39,255 bases of DNA, taken from NCBI RefSeq assembly GCF_009735685.1, contig NZ_WHPN01000352.1:1-39255 (forward strand). The letters are read 5' to 3'. The notes beneath the pieces are model-generated. The model was not told where the DNA came from, searched no databases, and saw only the letters and a list, made by a program, of their open reading frames with translations. Below, one piece after another: positions 29,203-37,705 of this stretch. The stretch's first letter is position 1; every line of letters starts with the position of its first letter. The DNA comes from Streptomyces lycii (GTDB lineage Bacteria > Actinomycetota > Actinomycetes > Streptomycetales > Streptomycetaceae). Position numbers and translations under genes: made by a program.

Positions 29203-30828
29203 ATGACTTCCACGTTCCACGGGCAGGAGCTGCGTGCCGCCGCCGCGCACCTCGGCCGCCGCCGTTTCCTCACCGTCACCGGAGCCGCCGCCGCGCTCGC
29301 CTTCGCGACCAACCTTCCGGGCAGCGCCCAGGCCGCCATGGCGGACGCCCGCCGGGCCGTCGGCGCGGACCCGTTCACCCTCGGTGTCGCCTCCGGCGAC
29401 CCGCTGCCCGGCTCGGCCGTGCTGTGGACCCGGCTCGCGCCGGAGCCGTACGCCGCCGACGGCGGAATGCCGCAGGCCCGTGTCGAGGTGAGCTGGCAGG
29501 TCGCGCACGACGAGCGGTTCAGCCGCGTCGTGCGCAGCGGCCGGGCCACCGCCCACCCCGAGTTCAACCACTCCGTGCACATCGAGGCCACCGGTCTCGC
29601 GCCGGACCGCGTCTACTACTACCGCTTCCGGACCGGCGACTGGGTCAGCCCGGCCGGCCGTACCCGCACCGCGCCCGCCGCGGGCGCCGACATCGCCCGC
29701 CTGAAGCTGGGCGCGGTCTCCTGCCAGGCGTACCACCAGGGCTACTTCACCGCTTTCCGGCACCTGGCGGAGGAGGACCTCGACATCGTCTTCCACCTGG
29801 GCGACTACCTCTACGAATACGCCGTCAACTCCTCCGGCGGCGCCCGCGGCTACGACTCCGGCACCCTCCCCGCGCACTTCAACCGGGAGACGGTCACCCT
29901 CGACGACTACCGGATGCGCTACGGCCTCTACAAGTCCGACCCGGACCTGATCGCCGCGCACGCCGCGCACCCCTTCGCCGTCACCTGGGACGACCACGAG
30001 ACGGAGAACAACTACGCGGACGACACCCCGGAGAACTCGGTGGCGCCCGAGGAGTTCCTGATCCGCCGGGCCGCCGCCTACCGGGCGTACTGGGAGAACC
30101 AGCCGCTGCGCAAGCCGCAGCAGCCCGACGGCGCCGACATGAAGCTCTACCGCCGGCTGGAGTTCGGCAGGCTCGCCCGGTTCGACATCCTCGACACCCG
30201 CCAGTACCGCTCCAACCAGGCGTACGGGGACGGCTGGAAGGTCCCGGGCCCGGAGTCCGAGGACCCCTCGCGCACCATCACCGGAGCCACCCAGGAGCGC
30301 TGGCTGATCGACGGCTGGCGCGCCTCCCGCGCCCGCTGGAACGTTCTTCCCCAGCAGGTCACCTTCTCCCGCCGGGCCAGTGACCAGACCGACGGCCACA
30401 CCGTGAGCATGGACGCCTGGGACGGCTACCCGGCCTCCCGGGAGCGGCTGCTCGCCGGGGCGGAGAGCGCCGGGGTGGAGAACCTCGTCGTCCTCACCGG
30501 CGACGTGCACGTCGGCTACGCCTTCGACATCAAGCGGGACTTCGACGACCCGGACTCCCGCACCGTCGGTACGGAGTTCGTCGCCACGTCCGTCTCCAGC
30601 GGCGGTGACGGCGCCGACAAGCCGGCCAACTGGGACCGGTTCACGACGGCCAACCCGCACATGAAGTTCTACAACGGCCGGCGCGGCTATGTGACCGTCG
30701 AACTGGACCGGGAGCAGGCCCGCGCAGACTTCCGCACGCTCCCGGCCGTCACCACCCCGGGCGCGGAGATCGGCACGGCCGCGTCCTTCGTCACCCGCTC
30801 GGGCGAGCCCGGCCTCGAGGCGGTCTGA
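29203..30828 (+). CDS. phoD: Tat-exported PhoD-family alkaline phosphatase
   Basis: This 541-residue secreted phosphodiesterase/alkaline phosphatase belongs to the PhoD family, calcium/iron-dependent enzymes that release phosphate from phosphodiesters such as teichoic acid. A Tat signal peptide is clear (LGRRRFLTVTGAAAALAFATNLPGSAQA, residues 18-45). The PhoD N domain (FTLGVASGDPLPGSAVLWTRLAPEPY) is followed by the metallophosphatase domain, with FHLGDYLYEY, FAVTWDDHETENNY, the RYRSNQAYGDG loop and VVLTGDVHVGYAFD providing the metal ligands. ATG 29203 was chosen over an upstream ATG because the Arg-Arg signal follows directly and AGGG lies upstream. A terminator follows. Phosphate-limitation control is expected from the family. 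Confidence 0.95.
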   Translation: MTSTFHGQELRAAAAHLGRRRFLTVTGAAAALAFATNLPGSAQAAMADARRAVGADPFTLGVASGDPLPGSAVLWTRLAPEPYAADGGMPQARVEVSWQVAHDERFSRVVRSGRATAHPEFNHSVHIEATGLAPDRVYYYRFRTGDWVSPAGRTRTAPAAGADIARLKLGAVSCQAYHQGYFTAFRHLAEEDLDIVFHLGDYLYEYAVNSSGGARGYDSGTLPAHFNRETVTLDDYRMRYGLYKSDPDLIAAHAAHPFAVTWDDHETENNYADDTPENSVAPEEFLIRRAAAYRAYWENQPLRKPQQPDGADMKLYRRLEFGRLARFDILDTRQYRSNQAYGDGWKVPGPESEDPSRTITGATQERWLIDGWRASRARWNVLPQQVTFSRRASDQTDGHTVSMDAWDGYPASRERLLAGAESAGVENLVVLTGDVHVGYAFDIKRDFDDPDSRTVGTEFVATSVSSGGDGADKPANWDRFTTANPHMKFYNGRRGYVTVELDREQARADFRTLPAVTTPGAEIGTAASFVTRSGEPGLEAV

Positions 30829-30856
30829 GCCGCCCGCGCGCGCCGCGGGTTCCCGC

Positions 30857-30893
30857 GCCCCGTTCCGCCGGAGCTCCCCCGGCGGAACGGGGC
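30857..30893. terminator. bidirectional hairpin between convergent genes
   Basis: GCCCCGTTCCGCCGG pairs perfectly with CCGGCGGAACGGGGC across a 7-nt loop, between the phoD stop and the oxidoreductase stop. A partial third copy of CCGGCGGAACGGGGC follows, so alternative pairing is possible. Confidence 0.85.
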
Positions 30894-30916
30894 CCGGCGG
30901 AACGGGGCACGGCGGG

Positions 30917-31900
30917 TCAGGCCTCGCCCGGGTAGCGCACGCCGATGCGCTCGCGGATCCTGTCGAGCGTGCGCATCACCGCGAGGGTGCCCTCCAGCGG
31001 CACCATCGGTGACTCCTTCTCACCCGACCGCAGACAGCGCATCACCTCGGCCGCCTCGTGCTGCATGCCGTTCCGCTCGCCCTCGACGGTGATCTCCTCC
31101 GGGTCGCGGCCGTACCGGTGCAGCACGAACTTCTCCGGGTGGAAGAAGCCGCGGGGCAGTTCGATCCGGCCCTTCGTCCCGGTGACCGCGGCCGTCATCG
31201 GGGTGTCGGCGGTGATCGAACAGCTCAGCATGCCCAGCGCCCCGGAGTCCCAGCCGAGCAGGACGCCGGTGTTGGCGTCCACGCCCTCCGGGGTGAGCAG
31301 CGCCCGGGCCTGGACGTCGTCCGGTTCGCCCAGCAGCAGTTGCGCGAACGCGACCGGGTAGATACCGAGGTCGAGCAGCCCGCCGCCGCCCTGTGCCGGG
31401 TCGCGCAGCCGGTGGCCCGCCTCGAACGGCCCCGAGGTGCCGAAGTCGGCGTGCACGGTCCGGATGTCGCCGACCACCCCGTCCCGTATCAGCGCGAGCA
31501 TGTGCCGCACCACGGGATTGCAGTACGTCCACATCGCCTCCATCAGGAACAGGTCCCGGGCCCGGGCCAGCTCCACCAGCTCAGTGGCTTCCGTCACATT
31601 GAGCGTGAACGGCTTCTCGCAGAGCACCGCCCGGCCCGCCTCCAGGCAGAGACCGGCCGCGGCGCGGTGCGCGGAGTGCGGTGTCGCGACGTACACGACG
31701 TCGATGTCGTCGTCCCCGGCCAGCTCGGCCCAGCTGCCGTACGCACGGGGTATGCCGAACCGGTCGGCGAATCTCTTGGCCGACTCGGTGCTGCGCGAGC
31801 CGACGGCGACGATTTCGGCGTCCGGCATCTCACGCACCTGTTCGGTGAAGGTGGAAGCGATCCCACCCGTGGCCAGAATGCCCCATTTGACCTTGTTCAT
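30917..31900 (-). CDS. Gfo/Idh/MocA-family oxidoreductase
   Basis: This 327-residue NAD(P)-dependent dehydrogenase has a Rossmann N domain (KWGILATGGIASTFTEQVREMPDAEIVAVGSRS, residues 5-37) with the glycine loop, the catalytic-site motif LCEKPFTLN (Lys near 95) and a C-terminal alpha/beta domain (GGLLDLGIYPVAFAQLLLGEPDDV, with GIYP typical of the family). The usual substrates are sugars, polyols or related cyclic alcohols, and the substrate here is unknown. The ATG follows a short, ordinary spacer divergent from the Bcr/CflA exporter. An 11-bp inverted repeat (GGAA-CGA-TTCC, 31949-31959) in that spacer might be an operator shared by both. Confidence 0.92.
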   Translation of the reverse strand: MNKVKWGILATGGIASTFTEQVREMPDAEIVAVGSRSTESAKRFADRFGIPRAYGSWAELAGDDDIDVVYVATPHSAHRAAAGLCLEAGRAVLCEKPFTLNVTEATELVELARARDLFLMEAMWTYCNPVVRHMLALIRDGVVGDIRTVHADFGTSGPFEAGHRLRDPAQGGGGLLDLGIYPVAFAQLLLGEPDDVQARALLTPEGVDANTGVLLGWDSGALGMLSCSITADTPMTAAVTGTKGRIELPRGFFHPEKFVLHRYGRDPEEITVEGERNGMQHEAAEVMRCLRSGEKESPMVPLEGTLAVMRTLDRIRERIGVRYPGEA

Positions 31901-31979
31901 CGCAGTGTCCGCCCTGGTCTTGGCCTGGAATTGTTGCTGAGAGGATAGGGAACGATTCCACTTCTACATGGAGAGGCGT

Positions 31980-33383
31980 ATGCCGGAGCCCGGTCCGATC
32001 AGTCCGCAGCGAATGCCCGTCCAGCAGTCCGAGCCCGTCCGGCAGCGCCCCGGCCCGAATCCCGGGCCGCACCCGGGGTCCGCCGGCGACCGGGCCGGAC
32101 AGGGGCGTACGAGCCTGCTGGTCACGCTGATCCTCGGCGGGCTCACCGCGGTGCCGCCGCTCTCCATGGACATGTACCTCCCGGCGCTCCCCGCCGTCGC
32201 CGAGTCGATGGGCAGCGCGGCCGCGACCGCCCAACTCACCCTCACCGCCTGCCTCGCCGGGATGGCGCTCGGCCAGCTCGTCGTCGGCCCGATGAGCGAC
32301 CGGTGGGGCCGCCGCCGGCCGCTGCTCGTCGGCATGGTGATCTACGTCGTCGCCACCGCCCTCTGCGCCTTCGCCCCGAACGCCGGCGTCCTGATCGCCC
32401 TCCGGCTGCTCCAGGGCCTGGCCGGGGCCGCGGGCATCGTGATCTCCCGGGCCGTCGTCCGCGACCTCTACGACGGCAACGCGATGGCACGTTTCTTCTC
32501 CACCCTGATGCTGATCTCCGGAGTGGCGCCCGTCATCGCCCCGGTGATCGGCGGTCAGGTGCTGCGGATCACCGACTGGCGCGGTGTCTTCGGCGTGCTG
32601 ACGCTCATCGGCATCCTGCTCACGCTCGTCGTGTGGCGCCGGCTCGACGAGACCCTGGCGCCCGAGCACCGGCACGGCGGCGGCCTGCCCGACACCCTCC
32701 GCACCATGCGCGGACTCCTCGCCGACCGGGTCTTCACCGGCTACATGCTCGCGGGCAGCTTCGCCTTCGCCGCCCTCTTCGCCTACGTCTCCGCGTCCTC
32801 GTTCGTCATCCAGGAGATCTACGGGGCCTCACCGCAGACGTTCAGCCTGCTCTTCGGCATCAACTCGATCGGCCTCATCGCCTGCGGCCAGATCAACGGC
32901 AAGATCCTCGTCGGCCGGGTCAGCCTCGACAAGGTGCTGCTGGGCGGGCTGCTGACGGTCATCGCCGCGGCGACCGCACTGCTGCTCATGGCCACCGGGG
33001 TGTTCGGGCACGCCGGGCTGGTCCCGGTGTCGGCCGCGCTGTTCGTCCTGATGTCCGCCATGGGCTTCGCGATGCCCAACACCAACGCCCAGGCCCTGAT
33101 GCGCACCCGGCACGCCGCCGGCTCGGCGTCCGCGCTGCTCGGCACCAGCACCTTCCTCGCCGGTGCGATCGCCTCCCCGCTGGTCGGCGTCGCGGGCGAG
33201 GACACGGCCGTGCCGATGGCCGTCGTCCAGCTCGTGTCCGCCCTGGTCGCCCTGGGCTGCTTCCTCGGGCTGTGCCGGCCGTGGCGGCGCCGGAGGGGCC
33301 GGGGCACTCCGGCCGGAGCCGCGTCGGCGGCGGTCGCGCAGTCGGCCCCGCTCGCGGCGAGACCGGAGGGAGCGGAGAACTGA
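31980..33383 (+). CDS. Bcr/CflA-family MFS drug exporter
   Basis: This 467-residue, 12-span MFS transporter belongs to the Bcr/CflA group, proton antiporters of bicyclomycin, chloramphenicol and similar compounds. TM1 carries VPPLSMDMYLPALPAVAESM, the group signature in which the D-M-Y-L-P motif is diagnostic. Motif A, GPMSDRWGRRRPLLVG, follows TM2, with RLLQGLAGAAGIVISRAVVRDLY next and later membrane segments. The first 35 residues are Pro/Gln-rich and cytoplasmic. I chose the ATG at 31980 because GGAGAGG precedes it. An ATG at 31968 is also possible. Its 3' end carries the ribosome-binding site and CTG start of the next gene, so the pair is coupled. Confidence 0.92.
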   Translation: MPEPGPISPQRMPVQQSEPVRQRPGPNPGPHPGSAGDRAGQGRTSLLVTLILGGLTAVPPLSMDMYLPALPAVAESMGSAAATAQLTLTACLAGMALGQLVVGPMSDRWGRRRPLLVGMVIYVVATALCAFAPNAGVLIALRLLQGLAGAAGIVISRAVVRDLYDGNAMARFFSTLMLISGVAPVIAPVIGGQVLRITDWRGVFGVLTLIGILLTLVVWRRLDETLAPEHRHGGGLPDTLRTMRGLLADRVFTGYMLAGSFAFAALFAYVSASSFVIQEIYGASPQTFSLLFGINSIGLIACGQINGKILVGRVSLDKVLLGGLLTVIAAATALLLMATGVFGHAGLVPVSAALFVLMSAMGFAMPNTNAQALMRTRHAAGSASALLGTSTFLAGAIASPLVGVAGEDTAVPMAVVQLVSALVALGCFLGLCRPWRRRRGRGTPAGAASAAVAQSAPLAARPEGAEN

Positions 33384-34567
33384 GCAGCGCCAGACTCCGC
33401 CCGGGCACGCCCGAACAGGCCGGGCTGGACGGGGACGAACTGCGCGGCCTCGAGGACGAGGTGCGCCGGCTGTCCGGCGGTGACCGGCCGTGGTGCTCCG
33501 GGGCCGTCGTGGTCGCCGGGCGCGGGCCGTTCGCCGCCGTGGAGCACGCCTCGGGGTGGGCCGTCCGGTACGCCTCGTACGACGAGGAGACCGGGCGCGG
33601 CGTCGAACTCCCGTACGCGCGCCGCGTCCCGATGCGTCTCGACACCCGGTTCGACCTCGCCTCGCTGACCAAGCTCTTCACCGCCGTCGCGGCCGTCCAG
33701 CAGGCCGAACGGGGCGCGCTCGGCCTCGACCGGCCCGTGGCCGCGTACGTCCCCCGGTTCGCGGCGGCGGGCAAGGGGACCGTGACCGTACGCCAACTGC
33801 TCACGCACACGTCCGGCTTACGGGCCGAACTCCCTCTGTACGAGGCACCAGGGCGCGCCGACCGGCTCGCCATGATCTGGCGGGAGCCGCTGCTGAGCGA
33901 GCCCGGCGCCTTCCGCCGCTACTCCGACCTGAACATGATCGTCCTTCAGGCGGTGCTGGAGCAGGTCACCGGGGAGACCCTGGACACCTGTGTGCGGCAG
34001 GGGATAACCCGGCCGCTCGGGATGGCCTCGACGGGCTTCGGTCCCGTGCCGTACGTCTCCGCCGCCGCCACCGAGGACCAGCGGCGGCCGTGGGGGAAGC
34101 TGGACCGGGGCATGCTGCGGGGCATCGTGCACGACGAGAACGCGTACGCGCTCGGCGGGATCGCCGGCCACGCCGGACTGTTCTCCACGGCCGGCGACCT
34201 GGCCGTGCTGTGCCGGGCGCTCCTCGGCGGCGGCAGATACGGAACGGCGCGCATCCTCGCGCCCGCCTCCGTGAACGCCCTGCTCGCGCCGCCCGGCCTC
34301 GGCTTCCTGACCGACCAGCCGTCCTTCATGGGGGAGCTGGCGGGGCACGGGGCGGCGGGCCACACCGGGTTCACCGGCACCAGCCTCGTCCTGGACCGGG
34401 CCACCGACACGTTCCTGGTGCTGCTCGCCAACACCGTGCACCCCCGGCGGCAGGCCGCGTCGAACGCCCCGCGCGCGGCGGCGGCCACCCGTCTCGCGCG
34501 CGCCGTACGGACCGCCGGGGCGGGGCGGCGGACACCGGGCGGCCGGGGCCGGGGCCGGGGGCGGTGA
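33380..34567 (+). CDS. beta-lactamase-fold serine hydrolase (class C-like)
   Basis: This is a 395-residue serine hydrolase of the beta-lactamase/transpeptidase-like superfamily. The SxxK nucleophile motif is FDLASLTKLFTAVAAVQQ (Ser and Lys in SLTK), the second motif YSDLN provides the Tyr-x-Asn element, and HTGFTGTSLVLD is the third (HTG). No signal peptide is seen, which is common for intracellular esterase-like members. The conserved LRPGTPEQAGLDGDEL starts within six residues of an in-frame CTG at 33380. That CTG overlaps the exporter stop (CTGA) and is preceded by GGAGGGAGCGGAG, and there is no ATG or GTG in the right place. A GTG near 33461 would delete conserved residues. The tail is Gly/Arg-rich (GGRGRGRGR). 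Confidence 0.87.
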   Translation: MSSARLRPGTPEQAGLDGDELRGLEDEVRRLSGGDRPWCSGAVVVAGRGPFAAVEHASGWAVRYASYDEETGRGVELPYARRVPMRLDTRFDLASLTKLFTAVAAVQQAERGALGLDRPVAAYVPRFAAAGKGTVTVRQLLTHTSGLRAELPLYEAPGRADRLAMIWREPLLSEPGAFRRYSDLNMIVLQAVLEQVTGETLDTCVRQGITRPLGMASTGFGPVPYVSAAATEDQRRPWGKLDRGMLRGIVHDENAYALGGIAGHAGLFSTAGDLAVLCRALLGGGRYGTARILAPASVNALLAPPGLGFLTDQPSFMGELAGHGAAGHTGFTGTSLVLDRATDTFLVLLANTVHPRRQAASNAPRAAAATRLARAVRTAGAGRRTPGGRGRGRGR

Positions 34568-35047
34568 GGCGGGCTTCGGGGCGGGCTTCGGTGAGGCGGG
34601 CTTCGGGGCGGGCTTCGGTGAGGCGGGCTTCGGGGTGGACTGGTTCGGGGTGGACCGGGCCCTGGTGTGGTGGCGGGTCGGGTGCCGTGGCGGCCGGGTG
34701 AGGTGGCTGCCCGGGTGTGGCGGGTCGGGTGTCGTGACGTCCCGGGCGCGGTGGCGGTCCGGGTGCGGTGGCGGCCGCGGGGGGTGTGGAGCTGCGGTGT
34801 CGTGGCGGTGCGGTGTCGTGGGTGTGCGGCGCTGCGGCGCTGCGGCTCCGCGGCGTCGTGGGCCCGGGGCGCTGTGGTTCGGGCGCCCCGGGGCGTTGTG
34901 GTTTGCGCGGGGGCTGGGTTCCGCGGCGACGGGTTCCGTGGGACCCGGGGGCGCCGTGTGGGCCTGCTCTGCCGGGTTCGCGTCACGGGTGCCGTGGGCC
35001 GGGTGCCGTGGGCCGGCGCGCGGGACGGCGGTCCGCGGGACAGCCCC
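34568..35047. repeat. 27-bp and other repeats in a long spacer, no gene seen
   Basis: The spacer begins with about 2.8 copies of a 27-bp unit (GTGAGGCGGGCTTCGGGGC..., starting at 34564, 34591 and 34618), the first of them overlapping the hydrolase stop. It continues with imperfect GGTGTCGTGG and GCGCTGCGGC repeats. Overlapping long frames here encode only Arg/Gly/Pro-rich sequence. I find no gene. Confidence 0.75.
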
Positions 35048-35053
35048 TAGAAT
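35048..35053 (+). promoter_or_regulatory. -10 box for a leaderless start at 35061
   Basis: TAGAAT ends 7 nt before the ATG at 35061, with no ribosome-binding site between. It is the closest to consensus among the leaderless promoters noted in this window. Confidence 0.6.
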
Positions 35054-35060
35054 CGGTCGG

Positions 35061-36224
35061 ATGCACGCCCACCCCGTCCCCACCCCCGCCGCCGTCGGTG
35101 ACGGTCTGCGAGCCGGGCTCGCGGAACTGCTCGACGGCCTGCCGTCGCGGCAGGCCGCGCAGGCCGTCGAGCGGCTGATCGCCAGCTACCGGGGCCGCAC
35201 CCCGACCGACGCGCCGGTGCTCCGGGACCGGTCGGACGTGACCGCGTACGCCGCCTACCGGATGCCCGCGACCTTCGAGGCGGTGAGCGCCGCGCTCGGG
35301 GAGTTCCGGGACACGATGCCGCACTGGGCGCCGGACAGCCATGTGGACATCGGCGGCGGTACCGGGGCGGCCACCTGGGCCGTCGCGGCGGGCTGGCCCG
35401 GCGGCCGGTACCGGACGACGGTGCTGGACTGGGCCGAGCCCGCCCTCGCCCTGGGCGCCGAGCTGGCGGGGAAGTCCGGGACGACGGCCGCGCTCCGCGA
35501 GGCGGAATGGCGGCGCGCGGTGATCGGCGACGGACTGCGGCTGCCCGGCACCGACCTGGTCACCGTGTCGTACGTGCTGGGCGAACTGACCGGGGCCGAC
35601 CGCGCGGCGGTGGTCGAGGAGGCGGCCCGCGCCGGGCAGGTCGTGGTGCTCGTCGAGCCGGGCACCCCGGAGGGCTACCTCCGGATCCGGCAGGCGCGGG
35701 ACCGGCTCACGGAGGCCGGGCTGCGCACCGCCGCGCCCTGCCCGCACAGCGGCCGCTGCCCGATCGAGCCGGGCCGGGACTGGTGCCACTTCGCGGCCCG
35801 GGTGGGCCGGTCCTCGCTGCACCGGCAGGTCAAGGGCGGCTCGCTGCCGTACGAGGACGAGAAGTTCAGCTATGTGGTGGCCACCCGGCTCCCGGCGGCG
35901 GAGCCCGGCGGGGCTGCCGAGCCCGGCCGGGCCACGGGGGACGGCCGGGGCCCCGAGTCCGGCGGTGTCACGGCGAGCGGCGCGGCGGGCGCGGACCCGG
36001 CGGACACCGGGACGGCCGGAGGCCCGGGCGCGCAGGGGGCCGGGGGCGCGCGCGTGGTGCGCCGGCCGCAGCTGCGGAAGGGCCAGGTGCTGCTGGACCT
36101 GTGCACGCCCGAGGGGGCGCTGCGCCGGGAGACGGTGACGAAGCGGCACGGCGCGCGCTACCGGCAGGCCCGGGACACCGACTGGGGCGCGGTCTGGCCG
36201 CCGCCCGGGCGGGAAGAGCCGTAG
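35061..36224 (+). CDS. Rsm22-family SAM-dependent methyltransferase
   Basis: This 387-residue protein belongs to the Rsm22 / small-subunit rRNA methyltransferase-like family, whose mitochondrial and bacterial relatives are linked to ribosome assembly. The SAM site is HVDIGGGTGAATWAVAAGWPGG (residues 94-115), with TTVLDWAEPAL next. A cysteine cluster, CPHSGRCP...DWCHF (about 228-246), is the family hallmark and may bind a metal or Fe-S cluster. The C-terminal part (VRRPQLRKGQVLLDLC, ETVTKRHGARYRQARD) is basic and likely RNA-binding. Between about 285 and 332 lies an Ala/Gly/Pro-rich insertion (GGAAEPGRATGDGRGPE). The leaderless -10 box supports the ATG at 35061. The substrate rRNA site is unknown. 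Confidence 0.88.
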   Translation: MHAHPVPTPAAVGDGLRAGLAELLDGLPSRQAAQAVERLIASYRGRTPTDAPVLRDRSDVTAYAAYRMPATFEAVSAALGEFRDTMPHWAPDSHVDIGGGTGAATWAVAAGWPGGRYRTTVLDWAEPALALGAELAGKSGTTAALREAEWRRAVIGDGLRLPGTDLVTVSYVLGELTGADRAAVVEEAARAGQVVVLVEPGTPEGYLRIRQARDRLTEAGLRTAAPCPHSGRCPIEPGRDWCHFAARVGRSSLHRQVKGGSLPYEDEKFSYVVATRLPAAEPGGAAEPGRATGDGRGPESGGVTASGAAGADPADTGTAGGPGAQGAGGARVVRRPQLRKGQVLLDLCTPEGALRRETVTKRHGARYRQARDTDWGAVWPPPGREEP

Positions 36225-36242
36225 GCGCGGAAGCGCGGTCAC

Positions 36243-36347
36243 GGCAGCCGGGCTGGGGACGGCAGCCGGGCGAGGGACGGCAGCCGGGCGAGGGACGGCA
36301 GTCGGGCGAGGACGGCAGTCGGGCGAGGACGGAGTCTCGGCGAGGCA
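36243..36347. repeat. 18-bp intergenic tandem repeats
   Basis: Six degenerate copies of GGCAGCCGGGCGAGGGAC-like units start at 36243, 36261, 36279, 36297, 36314 and 36331. The period drops to 17 bp in the later units. They lie between convergent genes. Confidence 0.85.
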
Positions 36348-36400
36348 CGGAAGCGTCGGTGGAGGCCCCGGGCGCGTGCGGGGCCGGGTGCGTGCGGTGC

Positions 36401-36444
36401 CGGGTGTAAGGGGCGGCCATCCCGGCGTGCGCCCCTTACACCCG
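36401..36444. terminator. 15-bp perfect hairpin between convergent genes
   Basis: CGGGTGTAAGGGGCG and its complement flank a 14-nt loop and separate the Rsm22-type and ddaH stops. It can serve both directions. Confidence 0.85.
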
Positions 36445-36468
36445 GGGCCCTCGCGGGGCCCGTGCGTG

Positions 36469-37299
36469 TCAGTCCGGGCGGATTTCCAGCGTGCAGCACT
36501 TGACGCTGCCGCCGCCCTTGAGCAGTTCCGAGAGATCGAGGCCGACCGGTTCGTAACCGCGTTCGCGCAGCGGGCCGAAGAGGCCCACCGCGGCCTGCGG
36601 CAGCAGTACGTGGTGCCCGTCGGACACGGCGTTCAGGCCGAGCGCCAGCGCGTCCTCCTCCCCGGCGACCAGGGCGTCCGGGAACAGCCGGGCCAGCACG
36701 GCGCGGCTGCCGGGGGAGAAGGCCCCGGGGTAGTACATGACCTGGTCGCCGCCCAGCACGGCCAGGGCCGTGTCCAGGTGGTAGTAGCGCGGGTCGACGA
36801 GGTCGAGCCCGATGACCGGGCGGCCGAAGAACTCCTGTGCCTCCGGGTGGGACAGCGGGCTGCTGCGGAACCCGCGCCCGGCCAGCAGCCAGGAGTCGGT
36901 GACGGCGAAGTCGCCCTCGCCCTCGTTGACGTGTTCCGGTTCGCGGACGTCGGTGAAGCCGTGTGCCCGGAACCACTCGCGGTGCGCGGAGGCCTCGGGG
37001 GCGCGCTCGGCGTGGGCGAACCGGGCGCCGAGGACCCGGCCGCCGACGACGGTCGCGCCGTTCGCCGCGTAGACCATGTCGGGCAGGTCCGGCCGGGGTT
37101 CGAGGACCTCGACCGTGTGGCCGAGGGACAGATAGCGGTCGCGCAGGTCCTCCCACTGCGCGAGGGCCAGCGGCAAGTCGACCGGTTTCGAGGGGTCCAT
37201 CCACGGGTTGATGGAGTAGGTCACCCGGAAGTGCGCCGGGGGGCACATCAAATACCGGCGAGGTGTGCCGGCGGTGACGGCGGAGCGGGCAGAGCGCAA
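36469..37299 (-). CDS. ddaH: dimethylarginine dimethylaminohydrolase
   Basis: This 276-residue enzyme of the amidinotransferase/DDAH superfamily hydrolyses N-omega-methylated arginines to citrulline plus methylamines. The N-terminal MCPPAHFRVTYSINPWMDPSKP is the family signature. The propeller core shows DMVYAANGATVVGGR, EGEGDFAVTD (an Asp/Glu at the active site), DPRYYHLDTALAVLGG (the catalytic His) and the C-terminal catalytic Cys in GGGSVKCCTLEI. All key residues are present. Homologues often begin upstream of MCPPAHF, so I extended the gene to TTG 37299, which is preceded by GAGGAG with 6-nt spacing. An in-frame ATG at 37338 is less well supported. No arginine-metabolism genes lie alongside. 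Confidence 0.9.
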   Translation of the reverse strand: MRSARSAVTAGTPRRYLMCPPAHFRVTYSINPWMDPSKPVDLPLALAQWEDLRDRYLSLGHTVEVLEPRPDLPDMVYAANGATVVGGRVLGARFAHAERAPEASAHREWFRAHGFTDVREPEHVNEGEGDFAVTDSWLLAGRGFRSSPLSHPEAQEFFGRPVIGLDLVDPRYYHLDTALAVLGGDQVMYYPGAFSPGSRAVLARLFPDALVAGEEDALALGLNAVSDGHHVLLPQAAVGLFGPLRERGYEPVGLDLSELLKGGGSVKCCTLEIRPD

Positions 37300-37459
37300 G
37301 GGAGGCTCCTCACGGTGGTGGGATTCCGAGGCGCGCATACGCGTGATGCCTGCGCCTTCAGATCGTCCTCCCCGGGCACCTTTTCCGCATGAACCGTACG
37401 GGTGGTTCGCGTCTGGTCCGAACATCCTGTGGTGTACGACCCGAAGTGCCGAAGACAGC

Positions 37460-37640
37460 TCCGGACGGCACCCGGCACCCGGCTTCCGGCTTCCGTAGCC
37501 AACACCCGGCACCCGACGCCCGGCACCTGGCTTCCGGCACCAACACCCGGCAGGCTCCCGAACCCGGCATCCGGCACCCGGCATCCGGCACCCGGCATCC
37601 GGCATCCGGCACCCACTCCCGGCACCCGGTTCTCGGCCCC
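37460..37640. repeat. CCGGCAY heptanucleotide array upstream of TetR gene
   Basis: A roughly 180-bp tract is built from 7-bp units CCGGCAC, CCGGCAT and CCGGCTT, most regular near 37562-37610. It separates the divergent ddaH and TetR genes. The rest of the 406-bp gap (37300-37460) has normal composition and probably contains the ddaH promoter. Confidence 0.85.
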
Positions 37641-37662
37641 GGCTCCCCGCACCTCCCGTCGT

Positions 37663-37699
37663 CGAGACGAAACGTCTCGCCTCGCTCTGGTGGTAGGTT
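37663..37699 (+). promoter_or_regulatory. TetR operator and leaderless promoter
   Basis: CGAGACG-AAA-CGTCTCG (37663-37679) is a perfect 7-bp inverted repeat that covers the -35 region of the promoter. The -10 hexamer TAGGTT at 37694-37699 lies 6 nt before the ATG at 37706. A repressor bound there would block its own leaderless promoter. Confidence 0.75.
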
Positions 37700-37705
37700 C
37701 GGGCC

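Noticed and set aside
28700..29206. Small open frames in the phoD leader (for example one starting near 28835)
   Set aside because: No ribosome-binding site or conserved pattern is visible, and the peptide is Pro/Arg-rich. I treat the region as regulatory leader.
37460..37640. Heptamer array read as a Cys-rich peptide gene on the minus strand (GCRMPGAGC)
   Set aside because: The heptamer period makes the pattern repeat in every frame, so the Cys-rich translation is a composition artefact.
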